Below are positions 26,086 through 35,563 of a DNA stretch of 64,000 bases, in pieces. Numbering within the stretch: the first letter of the stretch is position 1; each line of letters starts with the position of its first letter. The translations under genes and the position numbers were made by a program. The stretch is from Parapedobacter pyrenivorans_A. Lineage in GTDB: Bacteria; Bacteroidota; Bacteroidia; Sphingobacteriales; Sphingobacteriaceae. The DNA is taken from positions 458,991 through 522,990 of the forward strand of contig NZ_JBHEUZ010000002.1 in NCBI RefSeq assembly GCF_041925275.1. Reading direction: 5' to 3'. A model generated the notes under the pieces. The model saw only the letters and a program-made list of their open reading frames with translations. It was not told the origin of the DNA and made no database searches.

Positions 26086-29000
26086 TTATAAAGAAAGATT
26101 GAGGCCAAACAAGAAAGAGCGCGCCTGCGGATACACACCGGTATCTATCCCCCAGATGTCGGGGCCACCGCCCACTTCGGGATCATATCCGGTATATTTG
26201 GTAAATGTGAACAGGTTGTTGCTGCTCACATAGGCCCTTACCTTACGGAGGCCGATTTTGCCGGTCAATGTAGTTGGCAAGGTGTATCCCAGTTGCAGTG
26301 TCTTAATCCGCAGGTAGGCACCGTTTTCCAGAAAGAATGCCGAGGGCTTGGCGTAGTTTTGATTGGGATCTGCCAGTGTAGCGCGGGGCTTATCATTGGA
26401 ACTTCCTTCACCCACCCATCGGTTCAGGTACTTACTATGCCAATTGGCGCTCGCCACGTCGAGGCGACGCAGCCCCTGGAATATCTTATTACCCGTGGCA
26501 CCTTGGCCAAACACGAGCAAATCAAAGTCGCGATAAGCCACATTCAATGTTAACCCATAGGTAACTGTAGGCATCGGGTTGCCCAAAAATGTCCGGTCGT
26601 CGGCATTGATCGTGCCATTCCCGTCTAAATCGGCCCATTGGAAATCGCCGGGTACAGCGTTCGGCTGGATGCGGTTTCCTTCCGGACCGGTATAGGCATC
26701 GATCGCAGCTTGGTTTTGGAACACGCCCAAGATTTCGTATCCATAAAATGAATTGTATGCGTGTCCCGGTACGGTACGTTGCAACCCATGCACGAAATTC
26801 TGTATACCGCCGGCACCGTCTTCGATGAAATCAACGTTTTCGCCAAGATATGTAACCTTATTGGTCGAGTAGGAGATGTTTCCATTGGCGTTGAGGTTAA
26901 AATCGCCAACCGTTTTCCGGTAGCCCAACTCAAATTCGACACCCGTGGATTGCAGATTTGCCAAGTTGGCCGTAGGTCGGCCCACACCCACGTATCCCGG
27001 AATATCCACCTCCCTTAGAATGCCAGACGTCTTTTTCTCATACCAATCGAACGAAAAGCTCCAATCGCTGAACAACGAAGCATCCAGACCGGCATTTAGT
27101 TGGCTGGTTTCCTCCCATGCCAACAGTGGGTTTGCAGGGGCATTGGGGCTAGCTCCTATATACATGTTATCCACGCCGAAGATGTAGTTGCGTCCGCCGC
27201 CCATGCCAATAGTTGGTACGAAGAGGAAATTACCGATATTGTCATTCCCCACCACACCATATGAAGCCCTGATCTTGAGGTTGTTTAGGATGTTGTTGGG
27301 TGTCCAAAACTCTTCATTGGTCAACACCCACCCCACCGATGCGGAAGGGAACACGCCATATTTCCGATCGGCACCGAAGCGCGAAGATCCATCGCGACGG
27401 ACGATACCCGTGAACAGGTATTTTTCCTTGTAATCATAGACAATCCGGCCAAATAGTGATGAAACATTGTGTGTGATGCCGTCATAAGCGCTAGACAAGC
27501 GATCCGATACCGGTACGGATAGGTTGAAAGTAGCTTCATCGAAACTATTGGCAGGAATGTTATTGTACGTGATGAAGACGCCGCTGGTCAGATTTTCGAA
27601 ATACGCACCTTGGCCCAACAGCACGGTGAAGTTATGGTTGTCGATGTTGCGGCTGTAAGATATGGTATTTTCTAAGTTCCAATTGAAACCCTGTTCACGT
27701 CCCCTGTTAAAGGCGGTTGTTGATCGGTTTTGGGTTGCGCTCAGGTAGTAGATACCATCAAAACTTTCATTGCCCCACCAAGCAAGCTTTGCGCCCACCG
27801 TTGAGCGTATGCGTAGCCCCTCGATGGGCTCAACTTCAGCAAATACGTTGCCTACAATGTTGTGTGACCAGCCGTAGTTACCCAGCCGGGTATCTACGTA
27901 AGCCAGCGGATTGGTCATTTCCTGCGCGTTCAGCGGTACACCGTACGGATTGCCGTTTGCGTCACGTACCACTGGTTGGTTGCTATACGGCACTTGATTC
28001 AACATGTCGGGGTCGGTTACGATGATGGGGCTAAGTGGCGACAAATTGATTGCTGAACTCAACGGACCGCCAAATTCGGTGTTGGGATTCAATGACCCTT
28101 GGCTTTTGATGAATGAGTAGCCTAGGTTCTCCCCAAACCGCAGCCAGCTCTTTACCTTATGGTCTGAATTGACACGGACATTATACCGGTTATAGTTAGA
28201 AATCTCGGGAGTAACCACCCCGTCCTGTCCGAAATAACCGAAAGACGTGTAGAACGTAGACTTCTCATTTCCCCCACTGATGCTCAACTCGTGGTTTTGG
28301 ATGGGAGCGTTATCGTCAAAAATTGTGTTTTGCCAGTTTGATCCCTCGCCCAGCGAAGCAGGGTTCGGATAGATTATGCTGCCGCCGTCATTCAATGAAA
28401 TCTCATTTTGGAGTGTGGCATATTCTGTCGCATTAAGTAAGTTGAGTCGCTTTGCGGGGCCCTGCGTGCCGTAGTAGCCGTTGTAACTTATAGCCATTTC
28501 TCCTGCGCGGCCTCTTTTCGTCGTAACCAAAATGACCCCCGCTGCGGCGCGCGTACCGTATATGGCCGCCGAGGCCGCGTCTTTCAGCACTTCAACAGAT
28601 TCAATATCCGAAGCGTTTAGGTAATCGATACCGCCGGCATCGACCACTACGCCGTCTACCACATAGAGCGGTGTATTGTTATTTAGCGTGGTCACGCCGC
28701 GTACACGGATGGTGGCTCCCGATCCGGGAGCACCCGAGTTCGCTGTAATGGTCACGCCTGAAGTGCGCCCTTGCAGCGCGGTTTCCAATCGGCCTACTAC
28801 CTGGTTTTCAATGTCAGCGGCGCGAACACTCGTAATCGCTCCGGTGACGACACTTTTCTTCTGCGTGCCGTACCCAATGACCACCACCTCTTCCAAGGTA
28901 CTCAAATCCTCTTCCAACGATACGTTGATGGTCCCGCTGTTATCGACCACTCTATGTTGCGTGGCCATGCCCATTTGCTGGAACACCAATGTCGACCCGG

Positions 29001-29208
29001 CCCCGGGCACGGTAATCGAGTAGTTGCCCGCATCGTCTGTACTGGTCGCTGTGTTCGTGCCTTGTACGGTCACGGTTACGCCGGGAAGAACTTTTCCGTC
29101 TGCAGCGGCGGTCACCGTACCCGATACTTGAAGGGTCTGCGCAGCAAGCGCAAACGGCAAAAAGCACATACATAGCATCATCAATGCATGTAAAACTCTT
29201 TCTTTCAT
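26086..29208 (-). CDS. susC: SusC/RagA family TonB-dependent outer-membrane transporter
   Basis: 1040 residues. Signal peptide (to ALAAQ), a carboxypeptidase-D-like regulatory domain (about 25-100), the TonB-box-like EEVVVIGYGTQKKSVVTG, the plug (LYVVDGVVVDAGG; SIEVLKDAASAAIYGTRAAAGV-type motif) and a C-terminal 22-strand barrel ending FGLNLSL. It imports oligosaccharides with SusD using TonB energy. No STN domain, so it is not coupled to FecR signalling; control is more likely through the neighbouring SusR-like regulator. Confidence 0.95.
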   Translation of the reverse strand: MKERVLHALMMLCMCFLPFALAAQTLQVSGTVTAAADGKVLPGVTVTVQGTNTATSTDDAGNYSITVPGAGSTLVFQQMGMATQHRVVDNSGTINVSLEEDLSTLEEVVVIGYGTQKKSVVTGAITSVRAADIENQVVGRLETALQGRTSGVTITANSGAPGSGATIRVRGVTTLNNNTPLYVVDGVVVDAGGIDYLNASDIESVEVLKDAASAAIYGTRAAAGVILVTTKRGRAGEMAISYNGYYGTQGPAKRLNLLNATEYATLQNEISLNDGGSIIYPNPASLGEGSNWQNTIFDDNAPIQNHELSISGGNEKSTFYTSFGYFGQDGVVTPEISNYNRYNVRVNSDHKVKSWLRFGENLGYSFIKSQGSLNPNTEFGGPLSSAINLSPLSPIIVTDPDMLNQVPYSNQPVVRDANGNPYGVPLNAQEMTNPLAYVDTRLGNYGWSHNIVGNVFAEVEPIEGLRIRSTVGAKLAWWGNESFDGIYYLSATQNRSTTAFNRGREQGFNWNLENTISYSRNIDNHNFTVLLGQGAYFENLTSGVFITYNNIPANSFDEATFNLSVPVSDRLSSAYDGITHNVSSLFGRIVYDYKEKYLFTGIVRRDGSSRFGADRKYGVFPSASVGWVLTNEEFWTPNNILNNLKIRASYGVVGNDNIGNFLFVPTIGMGGGRNYIFGVDNMYIGASPNAPANPLLAWEETSQLNAGLDASLFSDWSFSFDWYEKKTSGILREVDIPGYVGVGRPTANLANLQSTGVEFELGYRKTVGDFNLNANGNISYSTNKVTYLGENVDFIEDGAGGIQNFVHGLQRTVPGHAYNSFYGYEILGVFQNQAAIDAYTGPEGNRIQPNAVPGDFQWADLDGNGTINADDRTFLGNPMPTVTYGLTLNVAYRDFDLLVFGQGATGNKIFQGLRRLDVASANWHSKYLNRWVGEGSSNDKPRATLADPNQNYAKPSAFFLENGAYLRIKTLQLGYTLPTTLTGKIGLRKVRAYVSSNNLFTFTKYTGYDPEVGGGPDIWGIDTGVYPQARSFLFGLNLSL

Positions 29209-29281
29209 AATAACTGATATTATTAAATGGGTTAAAAAATTGGTTCACTGTGTCTCGCCCATCTATGGCAGAGGCACGAAA

Positions 29282-29289
29282 CAAAACTA
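29282..29289 (-). promoter_or_regulatory. Promoter -7 box of the beta-glucan locus
   Basis: On the minus strand TAGTTTTG matches TAnnTTTG exactly, about 74 bases upstream of the susC start. A TTTC about 18-20 bases further upstream may be the -33 part. The 250-base space up to the regulator gene would also hold its binding site. Confidence 0.5.
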
Positions 29290-29458
29290 GCCGATGTAAC
29301 CTGAAATCCCGGCAGAACCACCTGCTACAATACCCCTACAAGCAGTACAAAAAACGAGATGAAAGGGTTGTTTTAGGCCTACAATGCCCCTACATACATT
29401 ATTTAATGTATTGATAAGCAATGGATTGGAATCAACGTGTTTTTATTGCCGAAATCGG

Positions 29459-32353
29459 TTATGCTTTGGCCGCTATGTGTAACAAAAACTCATAAAGGTT
29501 CTGCTCCGGGTCAAGCTGGAGTTTCTTGCGCAGTCGGTACCGGCCCACCTCCACTGCCTTGATGGTAATGTTCATCAGCTGGGCAATTTCTTTGGAAGAT
29601 AGGTTCATCCGCAGGAAAGCACATAGCTTAAGCTCGTTGGGGGTAAGGTCCGCGTACTGTTCCTTCAGGTTGGTGAAGAACCCTTCGTTTACATGATTGA
29701 AATGTACGCTGAACTGTTCCCAGTCTTCATCGGTCCGTTCCGCGTTGCGGATGAGGCGGATCAGTTGTCGGAAGTTGATGGTACTATCGCTGAAATTGTG
29801 CTTTTTTACCACGGAGAGGATGGTTTCCTTGATTTTGGCGAGTACCTCACCGCGCTGCACCAAGTGCATGGTCATGTTGGCCAGCTCTTTGTTCTTGAAG
29901 TCTATTTCAGCCTCCAATTTTTCATTTTTCAGTCTTACTACTTCTTTTTCGCTTCGGTCAAGCTCCAGTTGGTTTAGGTACAATTCGCGCTCATGTTTTT
30001 GCTGCAGCTTCCGTTTCTGCCACTTGAATAGGAGGAAGATTAGCAGGCAAATCAATACCAGGTAAATCGTATAGCTTACCGCATTGGCATACCAGGGTGG
30101 CTTTATCGCAAAGTGGTAATCGCCTACGGTCGATTCGTTTCCCTTTGTATTTCTGGATTTCACTTTGAAAACATAATTGCCCGGAGATAAGTTGGTATAT
30201 TCCTTTTCGCTGCGGTTACTCCACGTAGACCATCCCTTGTCAAACCCTTCGAGTATATAGCTGAATTCCACATTGTCTTGTTGGTCGTACAGGGTGGTAG
30301 AGAACGAAAAGTGGAAAGAGTTGGATTGGTAGTCTACCGTTGGCGATGCAATTTTGCTTGTTTTATGTCCACCATATAGCGTTCGCTCTTGCTTGTCGCT
30401 GTCTATTACCGTTACCAAACTGAGTAATACGTCGGGCCGGCTGATTGCTGCCTTGTACCGTTTGTAGTTGAGGTGGATGGCCCCTTTATTGGCCCCTATG
30501 AAAATATTCTCATCGTTCAATGCATAGATATTTTCGAAGCCACCCAATATTTTGCCGTTCAATTCGGGGAAATAAGTGATGGTAAACGGTACGTCGCCGT
30601 TCGGCTGGCTAAAGTCGGCCACACCCAGCTTTTTATGGCTCACAAACCACACATTCCCATTGTCGTCTTCCTTCAGGTATTGGAGTTCCATTCCCTTGAA
30701 CTGTTCATAAAATACCGGGGAGGGAATGAAGCTGTCTGAGTCTGCATCATATTCATAGATGCCATCATTGGTTGCTACCGTGATTTCATTTTTTATCAAG
30801 AACAGGTAGTTGTATAGGGTAGCGGGTAGACCTTCCGCTTCGGTGTATGTTTTCTGGTGGCTTACGCTCGTATAGTCATCCGATAGCTGGAATTTGAAAA
30901 TACCCCGGTAGGGATGCGATGCCCAGATGGCGTGGTGGCGATCGTCATAATGGATAAACCGCAGGGATTCGTAGGGGCCGTCTATACGTCCGACATCGAA
31001 AAAGCCGCTGCCGCTGTCAAAGGCAAGGTGCTGTAGGCCGAGGTATGTGCCGGCAATGACGTGTGGGGAGGGGAATACGCGCGATACGGGCTGGAATAAC
31101 CAGGTACCGGGTATGGCGAAAATGTTGTGCGCTTCCCGGCCCGCGATCTCAAACCCCCCATCTTCATGCCCCATCAGCAAACGGTTGTTAATTTCATTGA
31201 GCCCCCATACCTGTCCTTCCGTATTATTCACTTCGGTGAAGTCGGCATGGGAAAGGCTGATGTCTGATTGGGCGGCGTCGATGGGTGAGGTATATAGGCC
31301 GTTGGATGTGCCGATATAGAGCTGTCCATCGAAAAGCCGTATGGCGTAACTGCTTGTGGGGTTCGTTTTGTTGGGTTGGATGTATTTGACGGCACTGTTT
31401 ACCGCGATAAAATCAATGCCGTCATCGAGGGCCAACCAAAGGTTTTGGTTGCGATCGATGAATACACCGCGGACATTGTTTTTTTGCAGCCCTTCGCCGT
31501 ATACATATTGTTGTACCAGCCTATTTGCACGGTCCATGATCAGCACACCCGCAGATGTGGTGCCGAAGACAAACCAGTCTGTATTTACCGGGAGGCCACA
31601 ATAGATGCGGTCGGCCGCAAATAAGCGGTCGAATGGTGTTTCTTTGCGAATAAGCGTGTTGTGGGTAAGGTAATAGAGTCCGTTTTTCAGGGTAGTCACC
31701 AATAGCGTATCCTGGCTGTACGGCATAATGCCCGTTACCACATTCCCTTCCAGACCTGCGTGGTTGGCCAGTGGTTTCCAAATACCCGCATCGTACCGCA
31801 TGATGCCTTGGTGCATGGCTTGCGCATAGAGAGCTCCTTCGGCCACGCCAAGGAATTGCCATTCGGTGGCTACCTTATCTACCGTCATACGCCCATCCTT
31901 GCAGTGCAGTATTTTGGTATTGGTTCTGAAGAACACTTCATTACCCCGTACCGCGATGTCCCACACATCGGCAAACTTACGCTCCGCTTCGGGGATGAGT
32001 TGAACCATGGAGTGATATTGGAGTCTCCCCATGGTATCTGCCTCGAAATAACCCAGCTCATCCTGCCCACCTACATATATGCGGTTATTTTTGTCAATGG
32101 CCACCGACCGTACCACGGTGGCATTGGGCAACGGGAAGATGCTCCAGTACCGGCCATTGAAAGTAAGTAGCCCTTCGTTGTTGCCAAAATACATAATACC
32201 CTGCGAGTCTTGGGCAATATCCCAATTCTGCAATCCACCCTTGTATTGGTTATTATTATAATTGATGATTTGGGGGATGGCTACCCGGTGTTGGGCGAAT
32301 CCGTGCAAAAACGTGGCGACAATACAGCAAAAAATAAGTAGGGTTCTTTTCAT
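29459..32353 (-). CDS. Transmembrane SusR-like regulator (beta-propeller, Y_Y_Y, LuxR-type HTH)
   Basis: 964 residues. A signal peptide is followed by two-component-regulator propeller repeats (about 25-660), a Y_Y_Y Ig-like domain (about 690-755), one membrane helix (about 758-776), a coiled coil (about 780-840) and a C-terminal HTH of the LuxR kind (about 903-953: LTPNELKLCAFLRMNLSSKEIAQLMN, ITIKAVEVGRYRLRKKL). There is no histidine kinase or receiver domain, so one protein senses glycan in the periplasm and binds DNA in the cytoplasm, like SusR. It lies upstream of susC and likely activates that locus. Confidence 0.88.
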   Translation of the reverse strand: MKRTLLIFCCIVATFLHGFAQHRVAIPQIINYNNNQYKGGLQNWDIAQDSQGIMYFGNNEGLLTFNGRYWSIFPLPNATVVRSVAIDKNNRIYVGGQDELGYFEADTMGRLQYHSMVQLIPEAERKFADVWDIAVRGNEVFFRTNTKILHCKDGRMTVDKVATEWQFLGVAEGALYAQAMHQGIMRYDAGIWKPLANHAGLEGNVVTGIMPYSQDTLLVTTLKNGLYYLTHNTLIRKETPFDRLFAADRIYCGLPVNTDWFVFGTTSAGVLIMDRANRLVQQYVYGEGLQKNNVRGVFIDRNQNLWLALDDGIDFIAVNSAVKYIQPNKTNPTSSYAIRLFDGQLYIGTSNGLYTSPIDAAQSDISLSHADFTEVNNTEGQVWGLNEINNRLLMGHEDGGFEIAGREAHNIFAIPGTWLFQPVSRVFPSPHVIAGTYLGLQHLAFDSGSGFFDVGRIDGPYESLRFIHYDDRHHAIWASHPYRGIFKFQLSDDYTSVSHQKTYTEAEGLPATLYNYLFLIKNEITVATNDGIYEYDADSDSFIPSPVFYEQFKGMELQYLKEDDNGNVWFVSHKKLGVADFSQPNGDVPFTITYFPELNGKILGGFENIYALNDENIFIGANKGAIHLNYKRYKAAISRPDVLLSLVTVIDSDKQERTLYGGHKTSKIASPTVDYQSNSFHFSFSTTLYDQQDNVEFSYILEGFDKGWSTWSNRSEKEYTNLSPGNYVFKVKSRNTKGNESTVGDYHFAIKPPWYANAVSYTIYLVLICLLIFLLFKWQKRKLQQKHERELYLNQLELDRSEKEVVRLKNEKLEAEIDFKNKELANMTMHLVQRGEVLAKIKETILSVVKKHNFSDSTINFRQLIRLIRNAERTDEDWEQFSVHFNHVNEGFFTNLKEQYADLTPNELKLCAFLRMNLSSKEIAQLMNITIKAVEVGRYRLRKKLQLDPEQNLYEFLLHIAAKA

Positions 32354-32371
32354 GGACTACCGTCAGAAAGG

Positions 32372-32379
32372 CAAAGGTA
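32372..32379 (-). promoter_or_regulatory. -7 box for the SusR-like regulator gene
   Basis: TACCTTTG on the minus strand matches TAnnTTTG exactly, 19 bases before the regulator start, pointing away from the GH20 promoter. No clear -33 box. Confidence 0.45.
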
Positions 32380-32386
32380 ACGATAA

Positions 32387-32417
32387 TTGGATAATTTGAG
32401 TGTTTTGAGTAAGTTTG
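32387..32417 (+). promoter_or_regulatory. Promoter of the GH20 gene
   Basis: -33-like TTGG at 32387-32390 and -7 box TAAGTTTG at 32410-32417, 19 bases apart, 30 bases before the start codon of the hexosaminidase. Confidence 0.55.
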
Positions 32418-32447
32418 TGTCAGATACTTAACAACAAACAGATTCGC

Positions 32448-34715
32448 ATGGCCCAAAGAGTATCCCCATTCTTGTTGGGATTGCTTGCTTTACCGCTGCT
32501 ACTGGTGGTGCCTGCCTATGCCCAAAGCCAAGTGTCCCTTATCCCCAGGCCCACCCTTGTAGAAATGCACGAAGGTGCCTATGTATTCCCTTCCACCACG
32601 CCTGTGGCTGCTTTTGAATCCTTTATGGAGGTGGCCAGCGTATTGTACGACCACCCAGCCGTAAATTTCATGGCTGCCGAACGTATCAAATCACACAAGC
32701 GTATCCCTGAGAGCGGAGTGCGGCTTGTTCAGGCACGTGCCGAAGATCGGCTAGCCAATGATGCTTACCGTTTGGTGGTCGATACGTCGGGTATCGTTAT
32801 CACGGCCCACCAAGCACCGGCCATGCTCAACGGCCTATTTACGGTGCTACAATTGGCTTACACGCAACCCGATGGTCGCCGGTTACCGGCGATGGTTATT
32901 GAAGACAGACCGCGGTTTGGCTACCGCGGGCTGCACCTCGACGTGTCCCGGCATTTCTACCCGCTTCCTTTTCTGAAAAAGTTCATCGATCTGATGGCGC
33001 TGTATAAGTTCAATACGTTCCATTGGCACCTTACCGATGCGCCCGGCTGGCGGCTGGAAATCAACAAATACCCAGAGCTAACCCGACGGGCGGCCTGGCG
33101 CACCCACCCGGTGTGGAAGGATTGGCAGCGTAATGGGCAACGCTATCTAGCAATGGGCCAACCCAACGCCAGCGGTGGCTACTACACGCAGGCCGAAGCC
33201 CGTCAATTGGTTGCCTACGCAGCGCGGAAGGGGATCACCATTATCCCCGAAATCGAGATGCCAGGGCATTCTGAGGAGGTATTGGCCGTGTATCCCGAGC
33301 TTTCGTGTTCGGGTAAGCCCTATCATAACAGTGCCTTTTGCATCGGTAATGAAGCCACATTTACGTTCCTTACGGACGTATTGTCGGAGGTAATGGCTAT
33401 TTTCCCTTCCGAATACATCCATGTGGGAGGCGATGAAGTTGATAAAACGGCATGGGCAGCGTGTGATAAGTGCAACGCTCGGATGGAGCAACTGGGCGTG
33501 GATAGCGTAGATGCGTTACAAGGCTACTTCGTAACCCGTATTGATAGTTTCCTGCGGGCAAACGGGCGGAAACTAATCGGTTGGGACGAAATGATGGAAG
33601 GTGGGGTGCCGCCGGGCGCTACGGTAATGAGCTGGCGTGGCGAAGCCGGCGGCCTGGATGCGGCAAATGCCGGGTACGACGTGATCATGACACCCAATTC
33701 ACACCTCTATTTTGATTACTATCAAAGCGACCCACAAACGCAACCGAAGGCAATAGGGGGCTACACACCTTTATCGGCGGTTTATGCGTATGAGCCGATA
33801 CCGAATGGACTCGCTGCCGATAAAGTCAAGCATATCCTGGGCGCACAGGGAACTACCTGGACGGAGTACATGCCCACTACGGAACAGGTAGAATACATGG
33901 TATTTCCGCGTGCGCTTGCCCTCGCCGAAGTGGTGTGGACGGACCCTGCACGGCGCGATTGGGACCATTTCAATAAGCGGTTGCAACAGCACTATCAACT
34001 GCTACAGCGTTGGCAAGTAAACTATTACCGCCCGTCATACGCCGTTGGTATCGATGTGGATTTCAATGCCGATACGTTGACGAATACCATTTCGTTCGCT
34101 GTGGAACAATACGAGACAGGGATCCGTTACACCACTGATGGACAGGATCCGGATGCCCGGTCGGCACTGTATACCAAGCCCATTGAACTGGCTATGCCCG
34201 CTACCATTAAGGCTGCCTATTTTGTGGATTCGGCACGTGTAGGCCCTATCGCTACGGCCAAAGCGGATATCCACAAGGCGATCGGCAAAAATATCACTTA
34301 TCAGACCGGATGGGCCGCGGCCTATCCTGCCCAAAAAGACAGCACGTTGCTCAATGGCCAAAAAGGAGGGAAATTAGCGGGCGGGGGCCAATGGCAGGGT
34401 TTTGCGAACAATATGGATGTTACCATCGATTTCCAACGCAGGGAAGCCATCAAGTCGGTAGCGATTGATTTTTTGCAAGATACATTGGCCCATGCCCATT
34501 TGCCCAGTGATGTGACGGTACTCCTTTCGGACAACGGCAAAAACTTCCGGGAAGCCGGCACCCTTATCACAGGAGGAGCCCCAACGGATCCTTCGCGTAG
34601 GGTTGAGACCTATGCCTTCAATTTTGATGCTGTGCAGACGGCACGGTATGTCAGGGTGGTGGCTACCAACGCACAAAATGCCTTGTTGTTGACCGATGAG
34701 GTAATTGTGTATTGA
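32448..34715 (+). CDS. GH20 beta-N-acetylhexosaminidase
   Basis: About 755 residues from MAQRVSPFLLGLLALPLLL (signal peptide ending at AYAQ); an in-frame GTG 33 bases upstream is rejected. Order: GH20 N-terminal domain (SLIPRPTLVEMHEGAY), catalytic TIM barrel with FHWHLTDAPGWRLEI and the Asp329-Glu330 pair in HVGGDEVDKTAW, a chitobiase-type C-domain (IRYTTDGQDPDARSALY) and a final F5/8-type-C-like beta-sandwich. It removes terminal GlcNAc/GalNAc from chitin or glycans in the periplasm. It has its own promoter; relation to the neighbouring loci is not clear. Confidence 0.93.
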   Translation: MAQRVSPFLLGLLALPLLLVVPAYAQSQVSLIPRPTLVEMHEGAYVFPSTTPVAAFESFMEVASVLYDHPAVNFMAAERIKSHKRIPESGVRLVQARAEDRLANDAYRLVVDTSGIVITAHQAPAMLNGLFTVLQLAYTQPDGRRLPAMVIEDRPRFGYRGLHLDVSRHFYPLPFLKKFIDLMALYKFNTFHWHLTDAPGWRLEINKYPELTRRAAWRTHPVWKDWQRNGQRYLAMGQPNASGGYYTQAEARQLVAYAARKGITIIPEIEMPGHSEEVLAVYPELSCSGKPYHNSAFCIGNEATFTFLTDVLSEVMAIFPSEYIHVGGDEVDKTAWAACDKCNARMEQLGVDSVDALQGYFVTRIDSFLRANGRKLIGWDEMMEGGVPPGATVMSWRGEAGGLDAANAGYDVIMTPNSHLYFDYYQSDPQTQPKAIGGYTPLSAVYAYEPIPNGLAADKVKHILGAQGTTWTEYMPTTEQVEYMVFPRALALAEVVWTDPARRDWDHFNKRLQQHYQLLQRWQVNYYRPSYAVGIDVDFNADTLTNTISFAVEQYETGIRYTTDGQDPDARSALYTKPIELAMPATIKAAYFVDSARVGPIATAKADIHKAIGKNITYQTGWAAAYPAQKDSTLLNGQKGGKLAGGGQWQGFANNMDVTIDFQRREAIKSVAIDFLQDTLAHAHLPSDVTVLLSDNGKNFREAGTLITGGAPTDPSRRVETYAFNFDAVQTARYVRVVATNAQNALLLTDEVIVY

Positions 34716-34846
34716 TTTTGCTGGTTAGGCGCTGACGGGGCAGGTTTCATCCGAAAAGTGGAATGTTTTCCTTAACCTCGTGGTAAAGCTTACCGGTCTT
34801 ATCCAGATCATCGGATTGGAGCACGTTGAAACAGCGTTGTGCTGCT

Positions 34847-34878
34847 TTTGGTAATTTCCCGCCGTATCGCTATGTTTG
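34847..34878 (+). promoter_or_regulatory. Promoter of the ECF sigma gene
   Basis: TTTG at 34847-34850, a 20-base spacer and TATGTTTG at 34871-34878: an exact Bacteroidota housekeeping promoter. The first ATG is 19 bases after the -7 box. Confidence 0.7.
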
Positions 34879-34896
34879 CATACCCAATAGCGCTAA

Positions 34897-35490
34897 ATGA
34901 TACCGGAGACCCCATTAGAAAACCTATCTGCATCGTACCCCATTACCATGGGCGATCAGGGTGTTTTCGAACAGGTTTTCCGCACCTACCACAAGTCCCT
35001 GTGCTACTATGCCCAGCGCATGGTTACAGACCAGACCGCGGCTGAGGACCTCGTATCGGAGGTGTTTATGAAATGCTGGAACGGACGTGTCGCTTTTGAC
35101 AATGAAGAACATACTCGTTTTTTCCTATATCGGGCGGTGCGCCATGCAGCTATCAATCATTTGAAGGCCGCACAGCGAAGTGCCCAAAAACATCACGATG
35201 CGGGCAACGAGTATGACGGCACGGAGGAAAGCCATCAAGAGCGATATATCCGTAGTGAAGTGTTGCGCACCATTTACAACCAAATCGAAACCCTGCCCAG
35301 CCAGGAGCGGACGGTCTTATTGCTTTCGCTTCGTGAAGGTAAGAAACTACAGGAGATTGCTGACGAATTGCGGCTTTCGCTGCAAACGGTAAAAAACTGC
35401 AAAGGCCGTGCCCTGCGGCGGCTCCGCACAAAGCTGTCGGTGGAAGATTTCATTACCTTGCTTGTAGTATTATCGTACCCATTTTCTTGA
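34897..35490 (+). CDS. RNA polymerase ECF sigma factor (FecI type)
   Basis: 197 residues. Region 2 (about 25-95: VFRTYHKSLCYYAQRMVTDQTAAEDLVSEVFMKCW) and region 4 (about 130-185: LPSQERTVLLLSLREGKKLQEIADEL, LSLQTVKNCKGRALRRLRTKL) are clear; there is no region 3. The start at 34897 is next to a good promoter; a second ATG at 34948 (MGDQGVF) is possible. It should transcribe the STN-type susC locus downstream when released by the FecR protein. Confidence 0.93.
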   Translation: MIPETPLENLSASYPITMGDQGVFEQVFRTYHKSLCYYAQRMVTDQTAAEDLVSEVFMKCWNGRVAFDNEEHTRFFLYRAVRHAAINHLKAAQRSAQKHHDAGNEYDGTEESHQERYIRSEVLRTIYNQIETLPSQERTVLLLSLREGKKLQEIADELRLSLQTVKNCKGRALRRLRTKLSVEDFITLLVVLSYPFS

Positions 35491-35563
35491 GTGTGCTAAT
35501 ACGGCCGTAAAAAATATTCTTTTCCATAGGTACTTTTTTCGTTGGCTGTTGTATTGGTTGTAG

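Noticed and set aside
34716..34846. Possible terminator after the GH20 gene
   Set aside because: Only short, poor inverted repeats (around ACCTCGTGGTAAAGCTTACC) and no T-run were found.
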